A stretch of 64,000 nucleotides of DNA from positions 2,914,001-2,978,000 of the forward strand of contig OY969891.1 in assembly GCA_963704355.1 (NCBI GenBank). The letters are read 5' to 3'. A program made the translations under genes and the position numbers. How positions within the stretch are numbered: the stretch's first letter is position 1; each line of letters begins with the position of its first letter. Of the stretch, positions 17,401 to 25,744 are shown in pieces. The DNA comes from Bog-473 sp963704355 (lineage in GTDB: Bacteria; Actinomycetota; Acidimicrobiia; Acidimicrobiales; RAAP-2). Below the pieces are notes generated by a model. That model saw nothing but the letters and a program-made list of their open reading frames with translations. It made no database searches and was not told the origin of the DNA.

Positions 17401-18060
17401 CTCCTCGCACGCGCTGGGCTCTCCGAGGTCGACCTGGCCAACGTGACAGCCAGCGCGGCAAGGGGCCCGCTGTTCGCGGCATTACGGGATGCCGAAGCCC
17501 GCGGTCTCGACGTTTACGCGGCTCTGCCACAGCTCGTCGCCGGCAAGTCCTTGGTTGATGCTGCCGATGTCGCCGCTGTTCTCCATAGCCGGGTCGATCG
17601 TTGGTCGCACGCCGCCGGTGGCAGGCGCCGGCACGGTGAACATCTGATCGCCGGCCTCATCCCGCGAGCCCGAGGTGTGACGGATCCCGACATGGCCCGC
17701 GCCCTGGCCGAGAGGGACCAAGCCATGGAACAACGGGCTCTGTCGTTGGCTGAAGAGGCGATTGCGGCCCGACACAGCTGGCTGCGACCGCTCGGACCTC
17801 CGCCGAGCGGATCAGCCCAGCGGGAGCGCTGGTTGCGAGAAGTGTCGACCATCGCGGCCTACCGGGACCGCTGGCAAATCGAGGGTCGGCGCCCCCTGGG
17901 CGCGGCCACGGATCGAGGGAACCTTGAACAGACAACCCAACGCAAGTGGGCGCTGGCGGCAGGGGAGCGGGCGAAAGCGATCAGCATGGACACACCGGTC
18001 CAACTAATGAATCCCGGGTTGGATCCCCCCATAGGGGTTCAGCGGGGAGTCGAAATGTGA
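14404..18060 (+). CDS. TrwC/TraI-type (MOB-F) conjugative relaxase-helicase
   Basis: This is predicted to nick oriT, attach to the transferred strand and unwind it during conjugation of E1. The 1218-residue protein has an N-terminal relaxase domain: VLSIRRMTLGSGYRYLMESVA with the candidate catalytic tyrosine, DYYAASGTPPG, and the histidine motif DPQLHDHVVVANRA near residues 213-225. A RecD-like helicase follows, with Walker A GPAGTGKST near 549, Walker B VIVDEAS near 657 and a late SYASTAHRAQGRTV motif. The GTG at 14404 is chosen because VLSI matches the family's usual MLSI start. No type IV secretion genes are in the window, so E1 is probably mobilisable or its partners are elsewhere. Confidence 0.92.
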   Translation: MLSIRRMTLGSGYRYLMESVAAGDGVRHQSMSLADYYAASGTPPGVFLGAGLAALDSGRGVEIGSEVSEQHLFNLLGMCADPISGEPLGRPPLRSRSSSATRRAGRIGTIGSPVDVAGRVEPAARDEAEVRALTATNRAPVAGFDLTFSPSKSISTAWALADAGTKAAIYACHRRAIEVVLTYAEREVFHSRSGRNGVVQEDIEGVVATAFTHFDSRAGDPQLHDHVVVANRARSVSDGAWRTLDSRGLFKSVVMLGELHQGILADLLTQELGWDWDERSRRHSEQVRWEVAGVPEALMAEFSQRAAAIEERKEVLIPAFVAAHGRQPTTTEIIKLRQQATLETRPLKEHRHLGTMTEGWRQRAEHYVGREPDSWVAGLSDRNDLPLLRAGDLADEILSDAASVTIRKVSERRATFSRANVLAEVNRQFHGVRFASPDDRIAVAERTADLATGQSLLLSAPELHFTPEHLRRADGTSRFRAKGQELYTTAIVLDAEARLLDAGQEASGPSVTRGTVTATLPGQHHPLSIDQALVVEQIATSGRRLDVLVGPAGTGKSTAMAGLRVAWEAEHGADSVLGLAPSAAAAEVLAEALRIETENTAKWLHEHRQQAERLAKMADLRAALRSPATSRRRSALHAQLVSAEEEFTKWQLRAGQLVIVDEASLVGTSALDELVSAAREARAKVVLVGDQAQLSAIDAGGMFSALVRDRGALAAELTDVRRFTSPWEKAASVELRAGSPDAIDAYASHGRVVGGSRDEMLDALYRAWKQDTEEGKTSLMIAGDLGTVGDLNARAQADRMAAGSVSGDRVDVAGRAMAGIGDQVVTRQNNRRMATGKRWVRNGDQWSVIGSHGDGSLTLKRLHGSGKVHLPANYVREHVELSYASTAHRAQGRTVATAHAMVGPTTTREVLYVSATRGKEVNRLYVDTHYDPDPQTSHEEALEPMTAKGVLVGVLRNEGAEVAAIDIVRREQHEAEGMERLSAEYLTLATEAQAERWDALLARAGLSEVDLANVTASAARGPLFAALRDAEARGLDVYAALPQLVAGKSLVDAADVAAVLHSRVDRWSHAAGGRRRHGEHLIAGLIPRARGVTDPDMARALAERDQAMEQRALSLAEEAIAARHSWLRPLGPPPSGSAQRERWLREVSTIAAYRDRWQIEGRRPLGAATDRGNLEQTTQRKWALAAGERAKAISMDTPVQLMNPGLDPPIGVQRGVEM

Positions 18061-18127
18061 GTGAATTCGGGTCGCATGCTTACTGTCTGCTAGCCCGCCA
18101 AGAAACGACAATTGGGATACCCGCCAA

Positions 18128-18880
18128 GTGCGCAATACCGTTGAGGCGATGGCCAATCCGCCGAAACAGGTACCCCTGCAAACAACCGGAGCTACCCAGT
18201 GGTCCGACTATGCCTTGGACAGGTTCGCAGCTCCTGAGATGTCGAAATTCACGTCTGCAACCATCCCAGATGTCGGCGAGTACGCAACGAATCGCGAATG
18301 GTGGGTACGCCACTTCTTTCTGAGTTCAATCCTCCGAGGTACCCCTGCCGCTCCGTACCGTCAATACATGATGAACTTCTTGCGTCGCACGGAGCTGGCC
18401 TTTCAAGAATACGACCTCGCTCGTGAACGGACGTTCCAACACCTCAATAGCCCTCGCGGTCAGGGTATCGGCCACTACATGGCTGCCATCGGCCACTGGG
18501 AGGTGTTCTTAGGGCAGGCGTGGCACGCCATTCTCCTGCTTTCCTATATCGGCGGTCTCAATGGGCAGGGCATCTACGAGGCCGGAGAAGGCACTATCGA
18601 AGAGCGAATGAACTTTCTGTACAACCGGAGTAAGCACGCCGAGAAATCGATCACCGGTGACTTTTATCCCGAGGACAGCACGCTGTGTCTCTGGCTCTAC
18701 AACGAAGGATTGAAGGTGACCGACGGACACCTGACCTTCCTTGAAATGCACGAGGTGCTACGGAATCTCGCAAAATGGGCTGACCGCGTTGAGGATCCAG
18801 TCACGATGCGGGAGAAGATCCTTGAAGATGTAAAGAAAGCAGAGATTGACAGCGGCCAACCGCCACATCAGGGGTTGTAG
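18128..18880 (+). CDS. Hypothetical E1 cargo protein
   Basis: The 250-residue protein is not recognised; an internal ATG at 18149 is an alternative start. It is rich in aromatic residues and predicted helical, with a hydrophobic core near residues 120-145 (HWEVFLGQAWHAILLLSYIGGL) followed by an acidic region NRSKHAEKSITGDFYPEDSTLCLWL. AT content is higher than in the relaxase, suggesting a separate origin. It is separated from the relaxase by 67 bp. Confidence 0.6.
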   Translation: MRNTVEAMANPPKQVPLQTTGATQWSDYALDRFAAPEMSKFTSATIPDVGEYATNREWWVRHFFLSSILRGTPAAPYRQYMMNFLRRTELAFQEYDLARERTFQHLNSPRGQGIGHYMAAIGHWEVFLGQAWHAILLLSYIGGLNGQGIYEAGEGTIEERMNFLYNRSKHAEKSITGDFYPEDSTLCLWLYNEGLKVTDGHLTFLEMHEVLRNLAKWADRVEDPVTMREKILEDVKKAEIDSGQPPHQGL

Positions 18881-18900
18881 AGCCGACAGTCGGCGTTAAG

Positions 18901-18923
18901 AGTCGCCCCAATCGCGGGACTGC
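18901..18923 (-). repeat. Cargo-boundary repeat copy, minus orientation
   Basis: On the minus strand this reads AGTCCCGCGATTGGGGCGACT, a relative of the CCGGCGTAnnGGGGCAGTC repeat, and sits in the gap between two cargo genes. Further copies on the same strand in this cluster lie near 19379-19394, 20325-20344, 21491-21512 and 22028-22054, one per gene boundary. Confidence 0.45.
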
Positions 18924-18952
18924 GACGGGCGAGTGCATGTCAAGATATCTGG

Positions 18953-19369
18953 ATGATCGGCGGCGACCCCGAGTTCGAGGACCTCTACGTCGACGCTCTT
19001 TTGGAATTGGCCGACCACGATGTTCCTCCTGTGTTCCACATCTGGTGGTCCGCCAATGGAATGTTTCCTAACAAGTCCCTTAGCGAGCGCCTCTCCCTAT
19101 CCGAGAGGGTCATGAGGAGGCTGCTGGATGAAGGACTTGTTGATCTCATTCGATCGGAGAGAGACGACGAGCCACCGATTCCTCCTGGCGAATGGAATGA
19201 CATCCTGCGCCGGTACTTCACATGGGTCCCCCACCCAGAAGATGGGGTCACAATGCTCTTCCGGATTACGTCACTAGGGCGGGAGCGATGTCGGGAAATG
19301 GCGAATATGGGGTACTCGATTTGGCGCCAGCTCGACTGTGTGCGGCCTCGACCCACCCAGGAGTCGTAG
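18953..19369 (+). CDS. Hypothetical protein with a close copy in E3
   Basis: The 138-residue protein is not assigned to a named family. It shares most residues by eye with the product of 34130-34546 in E3, including FEDLY.DALLE.ADHDVPPVFH and NDILR.YFTWVPHPE. The middle (SERLSLSERVMRRLLDEGLVDL) followed by a late GRERCREMA looks like a winged-helix DNA-binding fold, which is inference. Both copies have a cargo-boundary repeat just upstream in the same relative orientation, as if gene and repeat moved together. Confidence 0.7.
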   Translation: MIGGDPEFEDLYVDALLELADHDVPPVFHIWWSANGMFPNKSLSERLSLSERVMRRLLDEGLVDLIRSERDDEPPIPPGEWNDILRRYFTWVPHPEDGVTMLFRITSLGRERCREMANMGYSIWRQLDCVRPRPTQES

Positions 19370-19456
19370 CCCTGCTGCAAATACGCCGGCTTGGTGTCAC
19401 AGCGGCATAGACTTGGGACGGTTCGGTCTGCACACGCTGGCTGCGATGATGGCGGA

Positions 19457-20326
19457 GTGGGTCGGGCAATCCTCGTAGATCGTGCGACTCAGAAATGGGT
19501 GCGAAGCACGGGCCGGAAGGTCACGTTCGCGGAGCATCCTTGGCTAGCCGGCCCAATTGGTGGTCCGGGTCGGATCGCCGACGAGTGGCTGCAAGGTGAA
19601 GCCGAACGACTCGGTGGAACCCTCGCCGCGGGTGGTGGCCTCCTCGAGCGAATGAGCGACCTAGGAGGCAGCGATTTCGATCCGAGTCTCCTGGCCCGCC
19701 CGATTGTTGAATTCTACGAGGAGACCTCCGAATACCGCTTGGAGGTGCGGTCCCAATGGAGCCGTGGTGCATGGCCGGTCGGCTGGCTCATCACGTCAAT
19801 CTTCTCCCGACGCCTTGACCAACTGAACCTTCCGCTTCGCCCGCTCGATGTTGCCAACGGGATGGACAGTCGGATCGTTGTGATCCGGGATCACTCGGGG
19901 ACTCGACTCGGAGCAGCATGGATCCGAACCCTGCAGGCGACCGGTCAGACTGTCTACAGCGGGTGGTATGGCTCCGTGACACTGCCGGGAGCAGAAGCCC
20001 CCAGCCTCCGGGTCATCTTCCCCCTCCCCAATGGCAGCGTCACGGTGTTCCTCCGACCGGAAGTCCGAGGCGACGGTGCTCTTGTCCTCACGTCCCCGAC
20101 GGGACCATTTGGCGCTGAAGGCGCCTATCTCATCGTCTCTGAGGCCGACCGAACCTCAGCGTGGGTCAGGCGAGCCCCCCTGGCTGAGCGGTTCGTCGTT
20201 TGGATTGACGATGAGGAAACTCTGCGTGCCGATCACGATCTCGCGCTGGGGAAGATCCCGGTTGTCCAGCTCCGGTATCGCATCGCCAGAACTAGACCTT
20301 CTCCGGACGAGGCGAACTCGGTTTAG
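19457..20326 (+). CDS. Hypothetical E1 cargo protein
   Basis: The 289-residue protein is not recognised. The GTG at 19457 is preferred because the upstream part of the open frame overlaps the boundary repeat and is not protein-like. Visible features are FSRRLDQLNLPL, a beta-rich centre (TVYSGWYGSVTLPGAE, LRVIFPLPNGSVTVFLRPE) and no membrane segment. Boundary repeats flank it on both sides (19379-19394 and 20325-20344). Confidence 0.6.
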   Translation: MGRAILVDRATQKWVRSTGRKVTFAEHPWLAGPIGGPGRIADEWLQGEAERLGGTLAAGGGLLERMSDLGGSDFDPSLLARPIVEFYEETSEYRLEVRSQWSRGAWPVGWLITSIFSRRLDQLNLPLRPLDVANGMDSRIVVIRDHSGTRLGAAWIRTLQATGQTVYSGWYGSVTLPGAEAPSLRVIFPLPNGSVTVFLRPEVRGDGALVLTSPTGPFGAEGAYLIVSEADRTSAWVRRAPLAERFVVWIDDEETLRADHDLALGKIPVVQLRYRIARTRPSPDEANSV

Positions 20327-20403
20327 TCGCCCGGACGCCGGGTGAAAGAGACGGGGACAAGAGACCTATTGACCAATAGGATCCGAAACGCGAAGGTGAA
20401 GCA

Positions 20404-21468
20404 GTGCCGGAAATCCGAGTGTGGCTTGATGATTGGGAACACCAGTGCTGCGGTGATCGGCGCAGCGTTGGCGATGACATTGAGCTTGCAGTGTGGAGAT
20501 CGCCGGGCCTTTTGTGGGAACAGCGACACGACTACACCGCCGGAGGAGGTGGCGGACCGTCCGCGGCGCGGATGAAGGGCCGGCTGGTGGACATCGCCTG
20601 GCACCCAGCCGTTCTGGAACCCGCCGGTGACCGAGGTGCTCGAGTTGTCGGGTACGGACCGGGCGTACCGTGCGAGTCAACCGATAATGAGCCCGATGTG
20701 TCATGGGCATTCGAGTTCACAATCGACACCGACGCTGCGCCACCCATTGACGTCGGGTCAGCCCGACCCTTGGAGGAGCCTTCTCGCGAAGGCGGCGTGA
20801 CAATCTTTCTTGACTTCGACCGCCTCCAAAGCGATGAGGACGAAGAGTATCCGCCGCGATGGTTTGGATATGTTGAACACGAGGGTGATCCAGTTGTGGA
20901 GGAAGGCCCGTTCTTCGAAGATGCCGAAGACGCCGTCCGTTGGTGGAAGCGCCGGTCGGAGCGGATCTTTGTCCGCTTAAACGAGCGCGAGACACTGTGG
21001 GCGGGGGTGGGTGAAGCCCCTGAAGTAAGTGGCAAGGCTCTGGGAGTCTTCGACGAGAACGATCCCCGCGGTCGGCCTGAAGGTGCCAGGGAGACCGTCC
21101 GAGTAGCTCTAGCCGATTCTCGAGCCCGTCAAGAAGAGGAGAAACGCCAACAGCATGCCGAAGACGGGCTCAACTTCAAGCGCCGGCGGCTTGCGGCCAA
21201 CCTCTCGGTTGAGGACGTAGCGCTTCGTGTGGCGAAGTCGACAGGATGGGTCGAAGAGATTGAGTCCGGACTTGACGATGACGTGTCACTCTCCAACTGG
21301 ATTGATCTTGTGTGGGCCACTACCGAGCCATGGCCGGAAGCTCGAGAGACTGCGGATCGCCTGTGGGGTGCGGGCGGATGGTTTGCCTTTGCACCATTGG
21401 CACCGCAATTGGAGCAGGCCGAGGACTTCGTCACTCGCCGGATGGCAGGTCCTGCAGTTGACAGATGA
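20404..21468 (+). CDS. DUF6578-like protein with a C-terminal helix-turn-helix
   Basis: The 354-residue protein starts at GTG with MPEIRVWLDDWEHQCCGD, which resembles the DUF6578 family of uncharacterised actinobacterial proteins. The C-terminal third contains FKRRRLAANLSVEDVALRV followed by STGWVEEIESG, a Cro/XRE-like helix-turn-helix. The middle is acidic (DEDEEYPPRWFGYVEHEGD) with FFEDAEDAVRWWKRR. A fusion of an unknown N-terminal domain to a DNA-binding domain suggests regulation, but the target is unknown. Boundary repeats flank the gene. Confidence 0.62.
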   Translation: MPEIRVWLDDWEHQCCGDRRSVGDDIELAVWRSPGLLWEQRHDYTAGGGGGPSAARMKGRLVDIAWHPAVLEPAGDRGARVVGYGPGVPCESTDNEPDVSWAFEFTIDTDAAPPIDVGSARPLEEPSREGGVTIFLDFDRLQSDEDEEYPPRWFGYVEHEGDPVVEEGPFFEDAEDAVRWWKRRSERIFVRLNERETLWAGVGEAPEVSGKALGVFDENDPRGRPEGARETVRVALADSRARQEEEKRQQHAEDGLNFKRRRLAANLSVEDVALRVAKSTGWVEEIESGLDDDVSLSNWIDLVWATTEPWPEARETADRLWGAGGWFAFAPLAPQLEQAEDFVTRRMAGPAVDR

Positions 21469-21490
21469 GCCTCCAGGGATCGCCGCTGAC

Positions 21491-21512
21491 CCCTCCCAGT
21501 CGGCCGGGACTG
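21491..21512 (-). repeat. Cargo-boundary repeat copy, minus orientation
   Basis: The minus strand reads CAGTCCCGGCCGACTGGGAG, matching the CAGTCCCGGC start of the copy at 52581. It lies in the gap after the DUF6578-like gene. Confidence 0.5.
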
Positions 21513-21571
21513 ATGCCACGCTGCGGGTCCTGGAGAGGCTCTGATCTCGCTTCGTCAGGCATGATGATGGG

Positions 21572-22006
21572 ATGCGAGAGCAACCGCCGCTCCCTGATTT
21601 TGATGCAATGCCAAAGGCGGTCCTTAACGACTTGGAAACCCGATTTCAGCAGATACCGTTTGAGAGGGTTCGCCGGATGGCCGATTTCTGGGCTCTTCGA
21701 GACGTGGAGATGGATCACGTTCGATTGCTCACCCTTCGAAACGGGCTTTCGCCGGACGACCGCCTGTCCGTCGAGACATGGTGGTTAAATCAGATCAGTA
21801 CGCACCTCGCCAACACAATCGATCGACTAACGGGGGAGAATCGTGCCAAGTCGATTCAGTTGGCACGCAAGCGTCCACGATGGCTACGAGGTAACACCTT
21901 GTCTCAAATCTGGTTCAATACGCTTGGGCCCGGCGGCAGATGCTGGTTTGGTAATCGATACACGACGATTCGCCGCCTCACCTTCAGGTTTCACTGGCGT
22001 CCATAG
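21572..22006 (+). CDS. Hypothetical E1 cargo protein
   Basis: The 144-residue protein is not recognised. The first 95 residues are well-formed helical sequence (LNDLETRFQQIPFERVRRMADFWALRD). The last 40 residues are Arg/Trp-rich and less protein-like, so a late frameshift is possible. The ATG is preceded by GATGATGGG. It is flanked by minus-strand boundary repeats at 21491 and 22028. Confidence 0.5.
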   Translation: MREQPPLPDFDAMPKAVLNDLETRFQQIPFERVRRMADFWALRDVEMDHVRLLTLRNGLSPDDRLSVETWWLNQISTHLANTIDRLTGENRAKSIQLARKRPRWLRGNTLSQIWFNTLGPGGRCWFGNRYTTIRRLTFRFHWRP

Positions 22007-22027
22007 ATTGTTGATCGCTGCTCGGTT

Positions 22028-22054
22028 CGACTGCCCCCTTACATTGCCGCCGGC
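22028..22054 (-). repeat. Cargo-boundary repeat copy, minus orientation
   Basis: The minus strand reads GCCGGCGG, then a variable spacer, then GGGGGCAGTCG, which matches the copy at 33516 (GGCCGGCGTA then GGGGGCAGTCGG). It lies between the last plus-strand cargo gene of E1 and the convergent toxin-antitoxin pair. Confidence 0.5.
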
Positions 22055-22114
22055 TCGGCGGGACGAGCTCTCAGCTAGCTCGCGTAACGCCACGCGCTTG
22101 GTCTCGCGAGGCGG

Positions 22115-22531
22115 TCAGAGCTCCCTGCGCATTGTGGTGCGTGTAACCACATAGACCCACGGTCCGGGCAGCTCCCCGAGCGCTTCAATCCTCCGCCACT
22201 GCGACGCGACAATCTCAAGCTGGCCCCAGCGGTTGAGCGCGGAGCTCGGATCGAGTCTGACGTGACGCGCCTTCGCGCCAACGACCGCGCCGAGCTCGGC
22301 AGGCCGGTGAGCGTGGTAGCGGTCCCTGGTGATGACGATCCAGCCGAGCTCGGCCACCTGGGGGATCCAGACGGGGTCCTTCGTCCCCGGAGCGATCGCG
22401 CACGGCGGGCGGGTCGCGCCGTCGATGCCCAGACCTCCGGGGTCTCCCGGGTAGGTCACGTCGGCCCGGACAGAGACGAGGAGCTTGGCCAAGCCAAGGA
22501 GATCCGCGTCGATGTAGAAGCGGATCGCCAC
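22115..22531 (-). CDS. PIN-like toxin of a DUF433 toxin-antitoxin pair
   Basis: This is a predicted RNase toxin of the PIN-like/VapC45-type group. The 138-residue product has IRFYIDADLLGLAKLL with the first acidic residues and WIPQVAELGWIVITRDRYH with a later one, the spacing seen in such PIN-like domains. Its start is 12 bp downstream of the stop of the DUF433 antitoxin gene, so the antitoxin is made first. This is the only toxin-antitoxin module seen in E1, at its right end. Confidence 0.72.
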   Translation of the reverse strand: MAIRFYIDADLLGLAKLLVSVRADVTYPGDPGGLGIDGATRPPCAIAPGTKDPVWIPQVAELGWIVITRDRYHAHRPAELGAVVGAKARHVRLDPSSALNRWGQLEIVASQWRRIEALGELPGPWVYVVTRTTMRREL

Positions 22532-22543
22532 CAGAGCGGGGGC

Positions 22544-23251
22544 CTACGCAGCCGGCTGCCGGCGGATCCGCTCGAAGTCGAGAGCTGCGACGACGAAGTC
22601 GAGGGAAAGCCCGTAGCCGCTAGCCACACTCTCGATGGAGTCCCCGGCCCGGACCATCTCGTCGAGGGTGTCGGTCGGGATGCCCGCCACCGACGGCGAG
22701 CCGAAGCGCACTTCGGGGTCGATGATCACCGGCGACTCCTTGCCCGCAGGATGCAGGCGCACCACGACCCCGTTGCCCTCTTGGTCGAACTCCACCCGCT
22801 CAAGGAAGCTCTGGGCCGGCGGGGTTAGGAGTACCTGACCGCTCGAGGGCTCGTAGCACGGCGACAGCTCGGGATCGAGGTTGGCGTCGCGCTGGGCCTG
22901 AATCAGCAGCCGGCGGTCCGGTCCGACCCAAGGGCGCGCATGCGCCAGCGGGTAGGGCACACCGACGCTCTGGCGCAGGAGGTCTATGAAAGCGCGCAAG
23001 CTGCCGAGCTTCACGCCAAAGTCCTTGCGGTAGGCGCGCAGGTAGCGCGCCTCGACAAGCTCGCCCCAGGTCACCTCATTCGAGCCCGTCGGCTCGACGC
23101 GCAGCACGGGCGGGTAGACCTTGCCGCGCCGCTCTCCGCCCTCGAGCCACCAATGCAGTGTCGAGCGAGGCACATCGAGGACGGACGAGGCCAGGACCTC
23201 GTCGTAGAGGGGTCGCTCGAGGAGGGTGAGGGTGCCAGCCACGCCGGTCAT
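22544..23251 (-). CDS. DUF433-domain antitoxin (VapB45-like)
   Basis: The 235-residue antitoxin is predicted to neutralise the PIN-like toxin downstream and to repress the operon. The C-terminal DUF433 domain is clear: IIDPEVRFGSPSVAGIPTD, then the helix-turn-helix-like SIESVASGYGLSLDFVVAALDFE. The N-terminal half begins with a helix-turn-helix region (DVPRSTLHWWLEGG), as in long DUF433 antitoxins. The ATG at 23251 is chosen because the longer frame upstream enters the E1 right arm and is not conserved. Confidence 0.75.
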   Translation of the reverse strand: MTGVAGTLTLLERPLYDEVLASSVLDVPRSTLHWWLEGGERRGKVYPPVLRVEPTGSNEVTWGELVEARYLRAYRKDFGVKLGSLRAFIDLLRQSVGVPYPLAHARPWVGPDRRLLIQAQRDANLDPELSPCYEPSSGQVLLTPPAQSFLERVEFDQEGNGVVVRLHPAGKESPVIIDPEVRFGSPSVAGIPTDTLDEMVRAGDSIESVASGYGLSLDFVVAALDFERIRRQPAA

Positions 23252-23421
23252 TGTGCACCAGGCGTGCGCGGCGTGCGCGGTTGGTAGCCTGTCTGGACAC
23301 ATCGTCCCTGGTGCGAGGAGGTGTCGCAGCGTCCGCGGGTCACTGCCGGGGCTGCGGGCCCAAGCCAACGCGGGCAATGGACGCCACAGTGGCATCCGGG
23401 GGCCCGTGGCGTACGCACCCG

Positions 23422-23547
23422 TCAGGCAGCCGGCAGCCAAAGCTCTGTGGTTGCCACCTCGCGCACAGGATTGCCACCGATTTTCGCTCGGACACGGGCT
23501 GATCCCCCTGCCGGGCAGGAATCAAAAGCATGCAGGCCATTGTTTCG
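23422..23547 (-). other. E1 right arm encoding a conserved recombinase tail
   Basis: Read leftward from the attachment core, this arm encodes about 42 residues ending REVATTELWLPAA and then TGA. The E4 right arm (63751-63878) encodes a tail of the same length in the same frame, ending REVGTTELWLPAA and then TAA. Counting the core-encoded GGG, 28 of 45 residues agree by eye with no gap, although the DNA differs. In a circular E1, the E1 recombinase frame would pass through the core into this tail. Confidence 0.75.
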
Positions 23548-23565
23548 AGTCCCCCCTCCGACACG
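23544..23565 (+). repeat. Attachment core at the E1/E2 junction
   Basis: This copy differs from the tRNA-Leu 3' end at one base (TTCGAGT instead of TTCAAGT) and contains AGTCCCCCCTCCGACACG identical to 9873-9890. The recombinase frame of E2 reads RVGGGT across it, the same residues as in E1. Confidence 0.88.
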
Positions 23566-23645
23566 CTCCAGGTCCACGCCCTGCAGGTCTGGGACCTGGG
23601 AGGATTCGGAGCTGGTCTTTTCACCGACACGCTCCAGGTCCACGC
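23558..23645 (+). repeat. 66-bp-period direct repeat at the left end of E2
   Basis: The 22 bases at 23558-23579, starting CCGACACGCTCC within the attachment core, recur perfectly at 23624-23645. The period of 66 bp is 22 codons, so the E2 recombinase frame encodes VDLERVG twice. It looks like an in-frame duplication of half of the attachment site. Confidence 0.75.
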
Positions 23646-25291
23646 TCCGCAACGTTGAGGTGAGCTTGACCTGTTCGGATGAGCCGACACGGCGGTACGT
23701 GACAGTCAGCCCGAGAGCCTGGTAAAGCGCCGCCCGGTCGGCCTGTTCGATCGTTTCGAGAAGCTCGGGCAGGTTGTGCAGAGTCGAGAGCGTTTGGACC
23801 ACTTGGGCGAGCGTGAGGGAGGCTCTGGTGACGGAGGCGCCGTCGCCAGCACCGCTTCGGCGGCTGCCTTCTCGCGTTGGGTGGCCGCGATCCGAGATGC
23901 GATCAGCTCGGCGGGGATACCCGCCTCCAGGCCGTCGAGATGCTTGGTCTGTTTGCGTTCGCACTCGGCGAGCGTGGCCCGGGCCCGGACGAGGGCCGGG
24001 TCTTCCCGGTGTCCCTCGACGTCAGCTTCGACCACCTGGGCGGCGGTGGCCTCGACGAGCTCCGGTGTGAACAGGCCGCACAGCCACGCGTCCACGTGGG
24101 GGAGCAGCCTGTCCTCGCGCACGGCCAGGCTCTGGGGATGGCCGTTGAACGGTACCGGGTAGTCGCGGCTCAGCTTGCAGCGGTAGAAGGCGTGTCCTCG
24201 GACCAGATTGCCCTGGAGCGTCTTCCCGCAGCAGTCGCAGACCACCATGCCGGCGAGCGGGTAACGGGATCCTGTGGCCCGGCGCACCCCCGCATGGGTC
24301 CGGTGACGGGCCGGCGTGACGGCGTTCGTGCGGGTGTTGGCGGCGATGAGCGCCTGGACCCGGTGCCAGGTCCCCTCGTCGACGATTGCCTCGTAGGTCT
24401 GCACCGTGGCCGTGACCCACTGGTCCCGTTCCTGCCACTCCTGTCTGATGACGTGGCCGAGCATCGGCGTATCGGGGTCGAGTAGCACGTCGGTCTTCTT
24501 GGTGCGGCCAGAGACGTGGTAGCCGAGGTACCGGGGGTTGGCCAGGATGCTCCGCACGGCCGACATGGCCCAGGCATGGCCGGACCGGTGCGAGTTGCGG
24601 GTCCGGTCGTGGGCTGAGGGGCAGGCAACGTCCTCGTTGGTCAGCACGGTGGCGATCTGCTTGTAGCCGGCGCCGGCGAGGTACATGGCGAAGATGCGGC
24701 GCACGATGGGCGCGGTCTCGGAGTCGGGCTCGAGCTGGTGGAGCCGGGCACCGGATGCCGCCTTGGACGGGTTGGAGTGGGGGCCCTGGTCCGCGATCCG
24801 GTACCCGTAGGGCGGCCGGCCACCGAGCCAGCGCCCGGCCTGGGCGTGGGCCCGTACGGCGTTGGCGACCCGCAGGCGGGTCCGGTTGCGCTCGGCCCGG
24901 CTCATCGTGCCGTAGTTCGACAGCGCCATGTAGTGCCCGTCGTTGTTGATGTCGACGGCGCCGCCCAGCTCGGGCACCCACAGCCCCACGCCGTAGTGTG
25001 CGAACTGGAAGAGGATCCCCTCGAACTGGGTGCCCGAAAAGGCGCGCTGGGGCTCGGCTATCACGAGGGCATCCCAGCCGCGGTTCGGGTTCTTCAGATC
25101 ACGCAATATGCGGGACGCTTCGGGGCGGCGCTCCCACGGCAGGCTGCGGCTCTTGTCGACGTCGTGGTAGGTGGTGACGATCTCGCCGTGGGGGTCGACC
25201 AAGCGAGCCGCCGTGTCGGTCTGCCAGCGCAAGCTGTCCGCGGGATCCTGCAGATCGTCGGTCGAGGTGCGGGCACTCAGGGCGAAACGGA

Positions 25292-25369
25292 TCATGCTGC
25301 CTCACGTGTCTGGTGGTCGCGCAGGGTCCGCACGATGCGGGCGAGCACAGCGGCCACATTCGGGGTCAT
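25292..25369 (-). CDS. Short helical protein coupled to the E2 recombinase
   Basis: This is the E2 counterpart of the 53-residue genes in E1 and E4. Only the last 25 residues (MTPNVAAVLARIVRTLRDHQ and on) align, and the stop overlaps the recombinase start as ATGA. The frame is open far upstream, so the true start may be earlier. Function is unknown; a recombinase partner is inferred from the fixed position. Confidence 0.45.
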   Translation of the reverse strand: MTPNVAAVLARIVRTLRDHQTREAA

Positions 25370-25744
25370 CACCGCTGCGCCCTCGGCCACGAAGTCGACC
25401 GGCGCGCGGTGCTCCTCAGCAGACGACGACGCACGAGCCTCAACGGTAACGCGAGGTGGTTTCCGTGGGGGTGGATTGATCGTCCCCGTGTCGGGAGCGG
25501 CCTCCACGTCAGCCCATCGTCTCGTTGGTGGGCGGGCCCAATCGGGTCGTGAGTGATCGGGGGCATCGGAGTCCCGCTCGCCTCGGCCATCCAGGAAACC
25601 TGGGGGCACGCCGGAGGATGGACGTCCTCGCGACCGGTCCCGCTGTCGTGATGGCCAATGTCCAACCTCCTTCGGCGCGCTTTCAGCGTTCCAGGACTGG
25701 GTCGACGGGCAGCCATCTCCAGCCCCGGCGCCTCCTCCGCAGCG

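Larger units (their letters stand above)
23422..25295 (-). pseudogene. Large serine recombinase of element E2, single frameshift
   Basis: This is the E2 integrase, related to those of E1 and E4. The first reading frame (25295 to about 23820) has the catalytic serine at residue 11 (SARTSTDD), DKSRSLPW, AEPQRAF, GRPPYGYRI and a zinc ribbon (CDCCGKT...YRCKLSRDYP). Near 23817-23822, in a CCTCCC run on the coding strand, the sequence shifts frame. The other frame continues the coiled-coil end (LTLAQVVQTLSTLHNLPELLE...) through the duplicated core and RVGGGT into the E1 right arm. It is either inactivated or a homopolymer error. Confidence 0.8.
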
